A stretch of DNA of 64,000 nt, taken from Zanthoxylum bungeanum (taxonomy: Eukaryota > Streptophyta > Magnoliopsida > Sapindales > Rutaceae). The stretch spans positions 62,001-126,000 of the forward strand of contig SKCR01025339.1 of assembly GCA_019454045.1 (NCBI GenBank). Direction: 5' to 3'. Below, piece by piece: positions 1-11,462 of the stretch. Position 1 is the first letter of the stretch; each line of letters opens with the position of its first letter. The notes under the pieces were generated by a model. It was not told where the DNA came from. It saw nothing but the letters and a program-made list of their open reading frames with translations, and did no database searches. Position numbers and translations under genes: made by a program.

Positions 1-299
1 CGCACTCACCCCTCGCAAGGGAAGACCTCAAACCATTGGGTTCGGAATGGTCCCTTACTTATGTCACTTGTAATGAAAGGATTTATGTAATAATTTAATC
101 AAGCTTAAGTAACACTTATTTCCAAGAGTATCATGCTTCTAAATTCTCATATGCAAAATAAAACTTATGTACGCATTTCACATATATCTCACACTTAAAA
201 TTGCATGCTTAACATATATCAAGATAGCAACGAACATACAACTTTATTTGCATTTCACATTCAGGAGAACACAAGCATACATATTAACCATACAAGCAC

Positions 300-420
300 A
301 CATATGGCATCTTTCCAAGCGGTACGTGGAATTGTAGCCCAAGTACAGACCGCACTACCGTCCATTCGGAATCGGCTACGGAATTTACGTCTGGGTTTCC
401 ATCCGATATACCACAAGAAA
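300..420. repeat. Dispersed direct repeat, copy 1
   Basis: This ~115-bp block (key string AAGCGGTACGTGGA, then CCATTCGGAATCGGCTA, then GGGTTTCCATCCGATATACC) recurs at about 1468-1575 in the same orientation with scattered substitutions. Short ORFs across both copies share residues only because the DNA is repeated. Confidence 0.8.
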
Positions 421-556
421 TAATACTCAAATGTTATCAAGACATAAGCATATGAATTGTAATATATTAACATATTTGCATTTATACATGTGGAGATAGC
501 TACTAGGAAAACTATGCATGAAATCTAATGAAGAGGACTCAGTTCAATGGGTGCGC

Positions 557-900
557 GTTCGTATAGCGTTCGTAAACGCGTTCGAACGGAAATGAAACAA
601 AATGCTCACGTTCGTATGGCATTTGTTAACGCGTTCGAACATAAATGAAACAGAATGCTCACGTTCGTATGGCGTTTGTTAACGCGTTCGAACGGAAATG
701 AAACAGAATGCTCACGTTCGTATGGCGTTTGTTAACGCGTTCGAACGGAAATGAAACAGAATGCTCACGTTCGTATGGCATTTGTTAACGCGTTCGAACG
801 GAAATGAGACCTGATGCATGATAAGGCAAAAACGCATGCGCGTTCGAGTTGCGTTCGTAAACGCGTTCGAACGGGAACAGACCTGATGCATAAAATGGGA
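557..900. repeat. 53-bp tandem array with nested palindromes
   Basis: Units start at 557, 610, 663, 716 and 769, exactly 53 bp apart. A degenerate sixth and a diverged extra unit continue to about 900. Each unit carries GTTAAC, AACGCGTT and CGTTCGAACG, three overlapping perfect palindromes, followed by an A-rich spacer. Units differ at only a few positions, such as GGCATTT versus GGCGTTT. The array is CpG-rich against an AT-rich background. Confidence 0.9.
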
Positions 901-925
901 CGCAGTACATAAACAACAAAATAAA

Positions 926-1404
926 GGGGCGCGGCGAAGTACTTCCGTAAAGGTGGCCTTTTGGGGCTCTCGATCTCTCAAAGAGGGGACCTTTAGACCA
1001 ACATACTAAGCCCATGCGCGTCACATCACACATACAAAAATAGAACCAATCATATCAACCAAGTATGCCCGATTGAACACATCTTACATCCAATCCGAAC
1101 ACACATCAACCGGCGCGGCAAAGCATCGTGGTAACGGGTTTTAACCCCTCCCCATAAGGGATCTTTCATTCCACTTACTAAGCCCATGCGCTTGATTGAA
1201 CCTTGCATAAAAGATAAACTCAATAATATCAAACTAAGTATGCCCGATTGAACGTATCTCGCATCCAACCGAACACACATCAACCGGCGCGGCGAAGTAG
1301 TGTCACAAAGGTGGCCTTTTCGGCTCTTTATCTCCCAAATGGAGGACCTTTGGACTAACTCACTAAGCCCATGCGCTTGATTGAATCATGCATAAATAAA
1401 CAAC
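926..1404. repeat. Three tandem ~175-bp units
   Basis: Units begin near 926, 1111 and 1285. Each starts with GGCGCGGC(A/G)AAG and contains CTAAGCCCATGCGC. The first two also carry AAGTATGCCCGATTGAAC and CCGAACACACATCAACC, and the third is cut short at about 1404. Units 1 and 3 are closer to each other than to unit 2 (AAAGGTGGCCTTTT is absent from unit 2). Confidence 0.8.
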
Positions 1405-1467
1405 ATACAGAATTTAAATAACGAAAATAAATAAACCAAAGCAACACAAAACAAGGGAGGGTGCCGT

Positions 1468-1575
1468 TTACCCAAGCGGTACGTGGAGTTGTGACCCGAG
1501 TACAGATCATATTACCGTCCATTCGGAATCGGCTATGAAATTTATGTCCGGGTTTCCATCCGATATACCGCGAGA
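1468..1575. repeat. Dispersed direct repeat, copy 2
   Basis: This is the second copy of the block at 300-420, about 1.17 kb away in the same orientation. Confidence 0.8.
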
Positions 1576-2330
1576 GTTGACACATCTCTCATTCATCCAA
1601 TACCCACAACATACATCATACACACGACGAATGCCACAAATACATAAAATATAATCAAAATAAATGACCAGAAAATAAAATGAGAATAAGTGTGAAAGAT
1701 ACCCTCAGGTCTAACCTTTTAAGTTGTCTCTCGGACTCGCGTTCCACGAAGATCGGAAGGGGTAAAGCTCCGCAACTTTTCTGGTTCACTGGTTTAGCGT
1801 CCTAGCTCACTGCCTTGCTGTTTTGCTTGCGGTTCGAACTCCGTTCTGCTCCTATTCGGCCTCTGTCTTGCTGCTCGCTGCACGGGCCACCTGTTTAAAC
1901 GTTTTCAATGAACTATTCCAAGTTTGTGTTGGTTCTTAGTGCAATTATGTGATTATTTTTAAGATTATCTATGCAGTTTTTATGTTACTATTTTTTAAGG
2001 ATTTGGGCTGCTGTATAGGTGATTTTGCTGCTGTTTGGATGTGTAATACAGTGTGGTTTTTTGTGGTAATTTTCGGTGGTGGAGGGCTGCTGTATAGGTG
2101 GCTGTTTCGGTGATGTGTGGGGGGTTTACGGAGGTGGTTTCGGCTATGGAGGAGATGGTTGAGGCTCTTTTGTTCTCTTTTTGTGTATATGTCAAGTGTG
2201 TTTTTCTTTTGTTTAGTCTTGGGTGTGTAGAGAGAGTCTAGAGAGATTTCGAGAGAGTTTGGGTGTGAATTATATGTGTCAAGCGTGATTTAGGTTGTGT
2301 GAAGGAGAGGAATGGCCTTGGTTAAGGGTT

Positions 2331-2340
2331 GTTTATATAG
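2331..2340 (-). promoter_or_regulatory. Putative TATA box of the minus-strand LTR-like region
   Basis: The minus strand reads CTATATAAAC, upstream in that orientation of the repeat-rich transcribed part. Only the motif and its position support it. Confidence 0.35.
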
Positions 2341-3087
2341 AAGATGTCTAGGGTTTCACCTTGTCTCACAAGGAAGATATCTTGTTTCCAAATTAGGAGA
2401 GATGAGAAAGGTATACACAAGATTGAGGGGGGACAAAGTATTTTAAATTAGGAAGTTGTAATATTTAATTTGTGTTGGTTTAGGAATACAAATATTTTAT
2501 ATTGGTAATTATCTTATTAGATTAGGAAGTCAAATATATGATTGGCTTTAATTGGTTAGGATTGATTTTAATTAGGCATATCTTTTTTTTTAGTTTTAGT
2601 ATATAATATATTCAAATTATTTGAATTAGGCATGATTTTAGTTTAAGTTAGGTAAATATTTTATTTAATTGGTAAATGGTTTAAATATTTTATTTTAATG
2701 TTTAATATTTAAATTAATATTTCTTTATTTAATTTGGGATGTGTTTTATGGGCTTTGGGGAACTAAATGGGCTGGGTGTGAGGCTAGCAGCAAAACCAGA
2801 ATTACCGACACCATTCGAACGCGTCCTCGAACGCGACACGAACACCCGCAATCTGTTTTCCGTTCGAACGAAGTAGCGAACGCAGTACTAACGAAGACAA
2901 TGAGCTTGTTTATTCTGAATTTCCCCTTTCGATATCCGTTTCCCGCGGCTTTCATGACTCAAAAGGTAGTGCCTCCAAATGAGGCTCGTCATCGGGTTTC
3001 ACATGCGAAAATGCAATGCCTACAACCATCCAAAGAGAAGCGCCCAAATGGGGAATGATCACCAGGAATCTCCTCAACTCTTAGACG

Positions 3088-5010
3088 CTAGCGGCTAGAC
3101 TCAATAAATGGCTTCATACCTTGGGGGTCGGCTCCAATTGCACCACCCTCTCCTGGGAATTGCGCCATGATGGGACCTTCGGCAGCGTCATCCTCGTCAG
3201 AGGGAAATTGAACAACCGGCATCCCTGCAGGTCCCGCTCCCTCGCTTCTGCCCACAGGAGCTTCGGCTTCTGGAATTCACGCCGTTTCAGGAACTGCTGA
3301 AGGCGGATCAATCTTGAGAGCCTGCACCAAAAATGCACTGTCATAATATCAGTGTACCTTAACCTGTATGAATGCAAAAGAAAGCAGGTCTCAAGCTCAT
3401 ACCTTAGAGCGACGGACGAGCGGAACGTCCGAATCAGGAATTCGGCTGGGAGAAGGCTGATTCCTTTTAGAAAGCTTTATGCTCTTGAACTTAGACGCTT
3501 CAGCTACCTTCTTCGACCCCAACGGCTCAGGAGATTTGGGGGACAAAGGAATAAAAGAAAACACTCTCGCGGGAGGCAAAGAAAAATATCGTTCATGGGT
3601 CGATGGCCAGAAGCGGTCAAAGTAAGGATGAACGGATGTACAAAGAGCGAAAGGAGATATGACAAAAGAAGACAGCAAAGAGCGAGTCTCCACCAAGGAG
3701 TCCTCAACTTCAGAAACAGAAAAGACCTTAAAACGGTCTGACGACGCAGAATACGAATGAAAGAAGGCAAGAAGCCACCATTGGACGAGGCCAAATTGAC
3801 GGGCTACGAAGTTGAGCGAATATGCCTCCACTCCAGCCTTGCCATTGGCCCCAATCAAGATGTCATTAACCAGGTCGCGGTTGCATAAAAACTTCCGCCA
3901 TAGGCGAAGACTTGATTCATCCTCTTCCCAAAGAGGAAGGTCATGGACGAAAGACAGACTGTTCGACACAATAAAAGGGAAAAAAGAAGAAACCCGAGGA
4001 AGAGTATAAAAATAATCAAAGGTAGCACGAGGAAGGAAATAAGACGGCCTAAGCTGAGCGAAGAGAAGGCCGACACAAGAGTAAGGGTGAGTCGAATCAA
4101 TTGTACCAAAAATAAGAAAGTAAGCTCTCAACCAAAGTTGGACGATCCATAAGGGACCAGAAGCAATGGGTGATGACCCCGACCGAAGTTACTTTTGGAG
4201 GACAGCCAGCCCCCGATACATGGCGGCAAGAAGAAAAAAGGCCAAGTCTAAATGACGGCCATGGGCGAGATCAGAAGAAATGGGGAGGTAGCCCACCACA
4301 GGTTTTTGGCTGGGTGTACAAACGATATATTTGCACAGCCAGTAATGAAGGAAGGCTGTACGTTCTAGCATTGAAACCGTACTAGCCGTTTTCGAATATG
4401 TCTGAAGAATAGAATAGTATGACGAAAATGAGGAATGACCCATTGAAGGAGGGGGAAAACGAAAGTTTGTGGAGGCCGAAATGGTCGCTCCAAGAGGGGT
4501 CAGACCAGTAAGCGCACCAACATCACGAAGAGTGATAGTAAAGGGCCCGACAGGAAAAATGAATACATTGTACTCGGAAGACCAAAAGAGTAAGGAAATG
4601 GGAAACAAGCTGCGATCAAAAGCTGGCAGGGACAAGGAAAGCTCAATGAGAGGAAGAATATGGTGTTTGTCCAAAAAGGCACGGGTATCCGCATGTAACA
4701 GCATATGTTGATACCAGGCTTCGAAAGCTGTATCGGGTTTGGGCCAGGTGCGAATTGGACTGGACTGAGCAAGGACAGAAATGTTGAATGGTTCAGAAAA
4801 TGGAAGGCTCGAATAAGAGGGAAATTGTTGAGCCAACTGGGTCGTTGCGATAGCATTATCGTCAAAGAAGATGGGGCCAAGAGCGCATTGGCCAAAATCC
4901 TCATCGAGAGTGTGAAGGCCAAACACGCCCACAGAAGAATCTTTCACTGCCAACTTATAATCAGCGAAAGTTGAGTCGTTAGTTTTGGGAAAAGAGGAAG
5001 AAGAAGCCAT
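3088..5010 (-). pseudogene. Plant mobile domain (PMD) gene, antisense ORF of a Tat-like element, disabled
   Basis: The minus strand encodes a PMD protein (the aminotransferase-like mobile-domain family found in plant transposons and in MAIL1-like host proteins). I place the start at 5010 (MASSSSFPK), although an in-frame Met lies at 5040. Diagnostic stretches are FPVGPFTITLRDVGALTGL in the first third and PLWIVQLWLRAYF after the first stop. The frame from 5010 to 3400 is continuous except for one TAA at 4189-4191. A plausible 81-bp intron follows (3322-3402, AAG|GTATGA to GTGCAG|GCT). The last exon is rich in Asp, Glu and Gly and carries a TGA at 3277-3279, then ends at a TAG (3088-3090). Both internal stops could come from single C-to-T changes (CAA to TAA, CGA to TGA). 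The gene is antisense to the LTR at 6403-6942, as described for extra antisense ORFs of Tat-lineage elements. Its role is unknown. Confidence 0.75.
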
Positions 5011-6385
5011 TGATGACAAAAGATCAAGAAAGCAGTACAAAAGAGTTTGCAGAAAAGTTAAGGGTATAGCGAGAGACAGAGGGGGATGAAGCCTTATGAA
5101 CAGACGAAGGGTTTAACCTGGGACAGCTGTCGCAACATGAATCGTCGAGGAGTAAGAGCAGCGGGAAAACGGAAACAGATAGAAAGTTGCCCTAGACAGG
5201 TGTTCGAATGCAACTCGCTACACAAGTGACGTGCGACAGAAGGAAACACGGAAGCGACATAAAAAAACGGCTCTTAAATGGGCCTCATAATGAAGCGTGT
5301 AGGAAAAGGCCGCACATTTATTGCAGATATGATGGGTTTGCGTAGAACTCTAAAGGACGGTCCGAAAAACTATAGGGCGAAGAGTCTAACCCCGAGTTTA
5401 CTTCACTCGACCTCGCTACTTCGGCTTCCAATAGATCGGCCGAGCCTTAAAATCTTAGCATCGGTCTTCAGAATCGGCCAAGAACAGGTGTCAACACTAC
5501 ACTTTCCAAAGACGTCATCCAAGCCTTTTCAATTATTAACGCAAGTAGCAAAGACTGATATGACAATACCACCAGGCCACGGGTTTACTCTGACAGAGGA
5601 CCAGACTTTGGGCAGGGAGCCCCTCCAATCGATCAGACAGCACGTGAAAAAACCATTCACGTGACAACAGTACCAAGGTCTCATCACCACCTATTTAAAG
5701 GACAACCTTACTAACCAGACTCTCCATAGTCAAACAGAGTCCCGAAAATGAGAAGGAGAAGATCAGAAGAGGCATAGTAGAGTTGGGAAAAGGAAAAGCT
5801 CTACATGAAACATAGGCCACCAGATGTGGAAGCTTCTCTTTAGTAAGGTGTGAAATGGAATGTAAGAAGACTCGCTAACGGCCATCCACGTGGCGTAAGG
5901 TGTGAAATGAAATGTAAGGTTGTGGATGAGCTGCGCCCGTTAGCGACAAATTGTCCGGGGTCCTCTGTGTGGAAGGTACTGCACCTCCCGAGTTGCAAAT
6001 GGGTTAAGCTCGTTAACAACAGCTTGCCTGAACTTCTTTACGCGGAGCATGCTGCTTACCTGGGACCTCGGATTCTATGGACTGGGGATTGGCCGAATGA
6101 GGGGCCGGCCGAAGGCAGAAACGGGTGATCATACAAGTTTCCATCACTCCAATACATACGCCGTTTCGCCTTCTCCAATCGAAAATTTGCTCCCTAGATT
6201 CTCTAGACTAAGGGATTAGCCGAATGATGGGCCGGTCAATCAAAACAGGCTAGCTGAGGATGAAAGGGAATGTCCGTTAGGACAACCCTCGGTTGGCGTA
6301 GTGATCTTCCTTGAAACGAGGAAAGAACGAACCGGGATGGAAACTAAAAAATTCACCTCGATCTTCACGTCCAGTGCCATCAAGG
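5011..6385. other. Non-coding spacer between antisense PMD gene and polypurine tract
   Basis: No protein family is recognisable. This is the expected place for the promoter and 5' leader of the antisense PMD gene; ATTTAAG on the minus strand near 5273-5279 is a weak TATA candidate. Two local duplications are visible: a 22-bp repeat at 5845-5866 and 5897-5918 (one mismatch), and a ~40-bp repeat at 6071-6110 and 6197-6237. Confidence 0.5.
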
Positions 6386-6402
6386 TAAATTTGGGGGACA
6401 AT
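6386..6402 (+). other. Polypurine tract of Tat-like element
   Basis: The sequence AAATTTGGGGGACAAT lies directly before the LTR start TGTTAAC. Its position and purine-rich core mark plus-strand priming for a plus-oriented element. Confidence 0.65.
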
Positions 6403-6942
6403 TGTTAACAGACGAAAATCTCCACCATAAAACAAAATCGCCCTGAGACTAAAGAAAGAGCGAAGGGAAAAAGGGCGATGGACCAAAGGGCGACAAAGAG
6501 CGTGGGGTGATCGGACCAGCGGTTAGGACGAAAGCTCATGATGCGGTTACGTTTAGGACGAGAACGCATGATACGGTTACTTCCACGATCATTGCAGTTG
6601 GACAGTTTTCCTCCACAACCAAGCAGTTGAAACACGCAGCTCAGCGGTTACAGGCACGATCCAGCAACTGCAAGGAGATACTGGAACTGCTTAAAACGGT
6701 TGACAAACTTCATTATAAAAGCTTATCTATGCCAAGAGAGAAAAGCCCCGATCAAATGAAGACTCAAATGAGCATATTTTATTTTTCATTTCTTAGATTG
6801 TAATCTTAGGACTGTAACTTGTGTGCTTGCGCCCCTTGGAGGCTTATTCACTTAATCAAACACCCATTGTTGGGACTTTGTCTCAGGAGGTTTGAACCTT
6901 ACACGTTTTTTTTTTCTTCACGTATTAAAAATTGCGCAAACA
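6403..6942 (+). mobile_element. 3' LTR of a Tat-like Ty3/Gypsy element
   Basis: The LTR begins TGTTAACAG and ends GCGCAAACA, so it has TG..CA ends with a short terminal inverted match. It is 540 bp long, with TATAAAA at 6714-6720 and a polypurine tract on its left. Its right end abuts a chromovirus protease reading frame that resumes at 6943, which fixes the insertion boundary. The five bases after it (ACTAG) are the expected target duplication. The 5' LTR would lie left of the window. Confidence 0.75.
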
Positions 6943-8028
6943 ACTAGTATTGTGATTTCTTGACTTGTTACTTTTCCTTTGAATCGCATGGTTTTAGAAG
7001 CTGGAGTCCCTGAAATCGCATGAATACTGATTTTTGGTTCTAGTGACTCACTGTTTTCACTGTTGGTGTTGTGGTTGGGTCCCTCATCGTCATTTTCTTC
7101 ATTGGAATAAATCCCCTATATCAAAAATAACTCCTTACAATGTTGTCCCGAGGTAAACTTCTCATCGCAATTGAAACAAATGCCCTTTTTCACGTCTTTC
7201 CCTCATCTCAAAGAGGTTTAATCTTTTGATAATGGGTGTTCTTGGTTTGACAGAAATTGGTGATGAGGCTAGTTGATTGCCTATATTATTGGTTTGCCTG
7301 CGATTTTCAACTGTTAAGGGTTTCTTCAAGCTCAAGTTACGTGATTCATACAACCTGGCTGCTCTAACTGCTGCACTTAGGGTGGCTGGGCTGGTTACCT
7401 GCACCTTTGTCCGAATATGATCTTTCAACCCACTAATAAAACACATGATATGTTGTTCCTCTGTCAAGCTTCCAACCATACTCAAAAGCTTACTAAATTC
7501 GAGATAATATTCCCTTACTTCCCCTTTTTGGAGTAACTTTGTCAAGTCCCCAAAAAAATTTTGGAACGTGGTTGGTCCATAACATAAGTGCAGTTCCTGT
7601 TTTAGTTTATCCCAATTGAGTTCTGTGGTTCTTCCCTTCAATTGTTGGTACCAGATTTGCACATCTCCATCCAGATGGCACGCAACTAATGAGACTTTGT
7701 CACCTTCTTCAATTCGTTGAAACACAAAGTTACTGAACTCGACAAATCCATGAGGTGGGATCATCATATCCATCATATCGTGGAAAGTCTAGTTTTGTCA
7801 TTGTTGAATTGGTACAAGCTGTGACATTGTTCATTGACTCAGATCGGCCCTTTTTACTCATGTATGCTGATGTCGAATCTTCTTCATGCCCCCACTGCCT
7901 CGCTTGGAAAGGCCTTCAAACTAGGAAGGCATTGAAATCATTGCTTGTATCATTTTCTCCAGTGTCTATTGTGTTCTTTCTTCACTTACTTGTATCGCTT
8001 CGTTAAGGGACATTATTTGGTGTTCCAT
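6943..8028 (-). pseudogene. Ty3/Gypsy (chromovirus-like) gag and start of protease, disrupted
   Basis: Read from 8028 downward, the start has decayed with stops and shifts, but DFPRYDGYDDPTSWICRV, the N-terminal gag signature, is visible near 7780-7730. An open stretch (7776-7162) follows with retrotransposon-gag motifs such as VSLVACHLDGDVQIWYQQLK and a MRERREKG linker. A one-base shift then leads to a degenerate zinc knuckle (CFNCDEKFTSGQHC). After another shift the pre-protease stretch ISIHAISGTP...TMRFKGKV is readable. It ends at 6943, just before the expected protease active-site motif, because the Tat-like element is inserted there. The rest of pol is not in the window. Confidence 0.85.
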
Positions 8029-8056
8029 TCGGTCGAGGCGTTGGTCAGACAAACCT

Positions 8057-8070
8057 GGCTCTGATACCAA
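8057..8070 (-). other. Primer-binding site, initiator tRNA-Met, of the chromovirus
   Basis: The minus strand reads TTGGTATCAGAGCC, complementary to the 3' end of initiator tRNA-Met. It lies two bases inside the LTR end at 8073. Confidence 0.9.
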
Positions 8071-8072
8071 GT

Positions 8073-8441
8073 TGTTAAGTGTCCCTTGAGTTGCTCTCAT
8101 CACAGGTTTATTGACAGGGAGAGAGCCTGAATCAGATTTGTGTGGCCTCCCAATAGCAACTTATTTGGGGTAATTCGGGGAACCCTAAGCCTCCACAACT
8201 CACGTTGATTTAATAATCTGCTGCCTATTATTAATAATAATCCCCTTTAAATATAGATTAAGAAGTGTAAGATAACACAAAATTTATTAGATATGACATA
8301 TCCTTATTAACAACTAATAGCAATTCAACATTATCTCTAAGTCTATTAGATATGCAATATCCTTATTAACAATTAATAACAAGCCCTAATCTAATCCTCT
8401 GTTACTGCAGCAGCAATGTGTAGGTATACATGCACCTAACA
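8073..8441 (-). mobile_element. 5' LTR of the chromovirus-like element (minus)
   Basis: On the plus strand it runs from TGTTAAGTG to CACCTAACA, 369 bp, with TG..CA ends. The PBS is correctly placed on its internal side and gag follows. No second LTR copy is in the window. Confidence 0.8.
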
Positions 8442-9858
8442 TAATTTGCACCTTCAAATGCTGTTGAATGAAAAATCTGTCTTTGATCTAATAAAGTTTT
8501 GTTAGACTACAAATTATTTGGACTCAAATGAAACAAAAGATGCATAATTAATTATAATTATGAAGTTTGAATAAAGCTTTGGCTTTGATTCTTTTCTTCT
8601 GTGAGAAAAATTCAATGGACAGAAAAGCGAGAGTTCCGAAAGGAAAAGGCTAGGTAAGGAATTGTAGAAGATTTTTTTATTTTTTTTAGTTTAATTTATT
8701 TTCACCTCAGATATTTTGATTATCTTCACCTATTGAAAATATCACCTACCCCATTTTTATTGAGAATGACAAAACATTTGATGAATAATTTCATCAACGT
8801 GATTCTCATTTTATTGGACCTTTTTGAACAGTCAATGAAGGTTCATGGATTTATGTTTTCAAAATTTGAAGATAGTCAAAATATTTGAGTATAAAATATA
8901 AAGTTATTGTCATTTCATTATTTTAAAAATTAGAAAATAACAAATGGATAAAAAATAGCGAGTGTAATAAATTATTACTATATATATATATATATTTTAT
9001 AAAAACTTGTAATTGTAAATATATTTTAATAAAATATAAAATTTTGTAATAATATAGTAGTAACATTTTTATATTCTAATATTTATATCTATTTATTATT
9101 TATTAATTTTTTAAGTTATGTAATGATAATAACCCTATACATTAAGTTACATATTTATTTTGTACCAAATATTTGACCGAATGATTTTTAAGTAATTTTT
9201 TTTATTAATATCAAATCCTGAATAAATATATGAGATTAAAAAAAAAATTGATATGAGATTTGTCCCTTCTGTCATTTTAGAAGGAAAAAAAAAGCAACAT
9301 ATTGTTTCTAGTTTTTTTTTTTTTTTTAAAAAAAAATTAATTAAAAATTATAGCCTAAATAGACTTGTAGAGAACATTTTGTATTTGCCATTTTATGTCA
9401 TTGGCCAGCGTATAAAAAACAAGTTGGTCAACAACATCAACATCATCATCCTTTAGCCGTACATTTTTCAATGGTCCCACGTATCATTCTCTTTTGTTCA
9501 ATGTGGGCCCTTTTCATCGTGGGTCCTTAAAAAATGACCTTTGCGTCATTAACACGTGTGAGTGTTTTATTCAAACCTAACCTGGTGAGCAATGAGAACA
9601 CACCTTCCTTTTTCTTCTGTTTCTTTTCCGGCCTTTGAATTTGGAACGTGATAGAATTCGATGCTTCTATTTCTCATTTCCTGCTGACCAAAATTGATAC
9701 TCGTGTAATAATTTTCATGAATAGTTTTGTTTTAATTTCTTTGTTTATCGAAAATTTATTTCGATTGCCGACTGAACAGTAAGACAGCTGCTTTAAAAAA
9801 ACGTGTTGAAATACTACTATTTTTGACAACCATCTAACCGATACCCATAATTGTAATC
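8442..9858. other. AT-rich non-coding DNA
   Basis: No family-like reading frame, repeat unit or RNA gene was recognised. It contains short (TA)n and poly-T/poly-A runs (for example near 8980 and 9310). This may be the oldest, non-retroelement part of the window. Confidence 0.5.
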
Positions 9859-9866
9859 TTAGAAAG

Positions 9867-10553
9867 TATGGATGAGCAAAATCGGTTTCGATCCAGAATT
9901 TATGTGGAAAAAAATCGGTTTCTAATTAAGTGGAACCGAAACCTACCCAATTAAATATGATACCTTATTAATCGGTTTCAATTCGATTTTCATGTGGAAC
10001 CGGAACCTACCCGGAAAAATCAGTTCCAATTCGATTTCAGTCCGGTTATGATTTACCTTATTTATTTATAATTTTCGAACTTTAAAAATATAATTTTTTC
10101 TCACACTTGAATATTAGATAATATTTTTGACAATTATTCATACAGAAATAAAATAATAAATAAAACTACATATTTCATAATATTTTTGACTCAATACATA
10201 ATATTCTTGAAGAAATACTTCGGTTTAAATTAGGTTTTAATTGAGTTTAAATTGGGTTTTAAAACTGGTTTTGAAATTGAGTTTAAATTGGGTTTTAAAT
10301 ATGGTTTTAAAACTGGTTATGAAATTGGGTCTAAATTGAGTTTTAAAACTAGTTATGAAATTGAGTTTTAATTTGATTCTGAAATTGGTTATAAATTCGG
10401 TTCCCAAAACAGGTTTCGGTCTTATTCCAGTTCTGTCCATGACAAAACAGGAACCAAACTGTTTAAATTCGGTTCATCCATTTTAGAACCGGAACCAATC
10501 CGATTTCAAACCCGAAAAATCAGTCATGTTCCGGAACTGGTGCTCAGCCCTAT
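9867..10553. mobile_element. hAT-like MITE with internal degenerate repeats
   Basis: The left end reads TATGGATGAGCA and the right end TGCTCAGCCCTAT, an imperfect terminal inverted repeat of the TAGGG(A/C)TGAGCA type. The flanks are TTAGAAAG (9859-9866) and ATAGAAAG (10554-10561), an 8-bp target duplication matching at 7 of 8 positions, as expected for hAT. The interior has no transposase. It holds many degenerate copies of TCGGTTT/AACCGG-like words and, at about 10215-10400, of GGTTTTAAAACTGG/GAAATTGAGTTTAAATT. Confidence 0.7.
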
Positions 10554-11420
10554 ATAGAAAGTTATATCTCTACATGTCTGTCAATTAATATATGGGTGAG
10601 GTTATTTACATTCTAAAATTTTCTTTATATACTATATTATTAAGTACACTCATGTGCTAATTTTAAAATTTTGATTATTATTTTATACACTCTTTAATAA
10701 CCAAAATCACCCTCACTTGAATAATTTATATTAGTTAATTTTGTTTACTTTACACACTCATAAAAATACTTAGTACACTAAAAAAATATTTTAATTCTTC
10801 TTCCTCTATCTCTCTCATTCCATTAACAATTTTATTTTCATTTCATTTTGTTAACAAATACATGCTTTATTCTTATATATAACAAATAATTTAATAAATT
10901 TTTTTTTAGCCAAATTGCACTAAATCTGGCAGAATGAATGCTACACCAAATTTAAGATGTGATTATCTTATAAGTTTAAATATATTAAACAACCAAACAG
11001 TAATCCATCAATTAATAGGTTTTAGGTTTGGAAGAAAGTGCAAAAAAGAAAACAACAAATACAAAATTTAAAAGAATAAAATATACGTTATTTTTTTTAA
11101 AAAAAATTTCAATAATTTTCATCAATAAAAAAATAAGAATTCATATATATTTTTCTTTTTTATTTTAATCTTTAAAATTCAACGAACAGCCCCATGAAAT
11201 TTACATTAAAATATGTTAATTAAGAAAATAAAAAGTTTTATGATTTGAAAATATGAGGAAGATGGATGGGTGTGCCTAATAAGTGTCCAGATAAATAATA
11301 TATATTTATCTACTATAAGTTATCCTTAATAGTAATTTTCATTAGAGGTATTTTAATAATTATTATTTTCATTAAAATAGGTTTGTTCAATGAAATTTTT
11401 AGAGTGCAAATAGTCACACC

Positions 11421-11423
<3 letters not shown>

Positions 11424-11456
<33 letters not shown>
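11424..11456. repeat. (AT)n microsatellite
   Basis: About 16 uninterrupted AT dinucleotides. Confidence 0.9.

Positions 11457-11462
<6 letters not shown>

Larger units (their letters stand above)
1..2900 (-). repeat. LTR-like repetitive region, minus orientation, unclassified retroelement
   Basis: No coding sequence is recognisable here. The stretch is built from internal repeats: a 53-bp array, three ~175-bp units, and one ~115-bp block present twice. It is followed at 1900-2750 by AT-rich DNA. A TATA-like box on the minus strand at 2331-2340 fits an LTR promoter read right to left. CGTTCGAACG-type motifs occur both in the tandem array and near 2815-2880, which suggests that the whole stretch belongs to one element. 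It resembles a long Ty3/Gypsy LTR, but neither LTR end nor a second copy lies in the window. It may be nested in, or part of, the Tat-like element to its right. Confidence 0.45.

Noticed and set aside
261..473. Similar short ORFs at 261-473 and 1355-1585
   Set aside because: Both are translations of the same dispersed DNA repeat, with no further coding signature.
557..900. Regularly spaced repeats that could suggest a CRISPR array
   Set aside because: The whole 53-bp unit is repeated without unique spacers, and the context is a plant retroelement.
2741..3058. 105-codon plus-strand ORF near the PMD gene
   Set aside because: Low-complexity, CpG-motif DNA without recognisable domains; a frame is also open on the other strand.
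10237..10440. 67-codon ORF with KTQFKLNF-type repeats
   Set aside because: The repeated peptide reflects the degenerate DNA repeats inside the hAT-like MITE.
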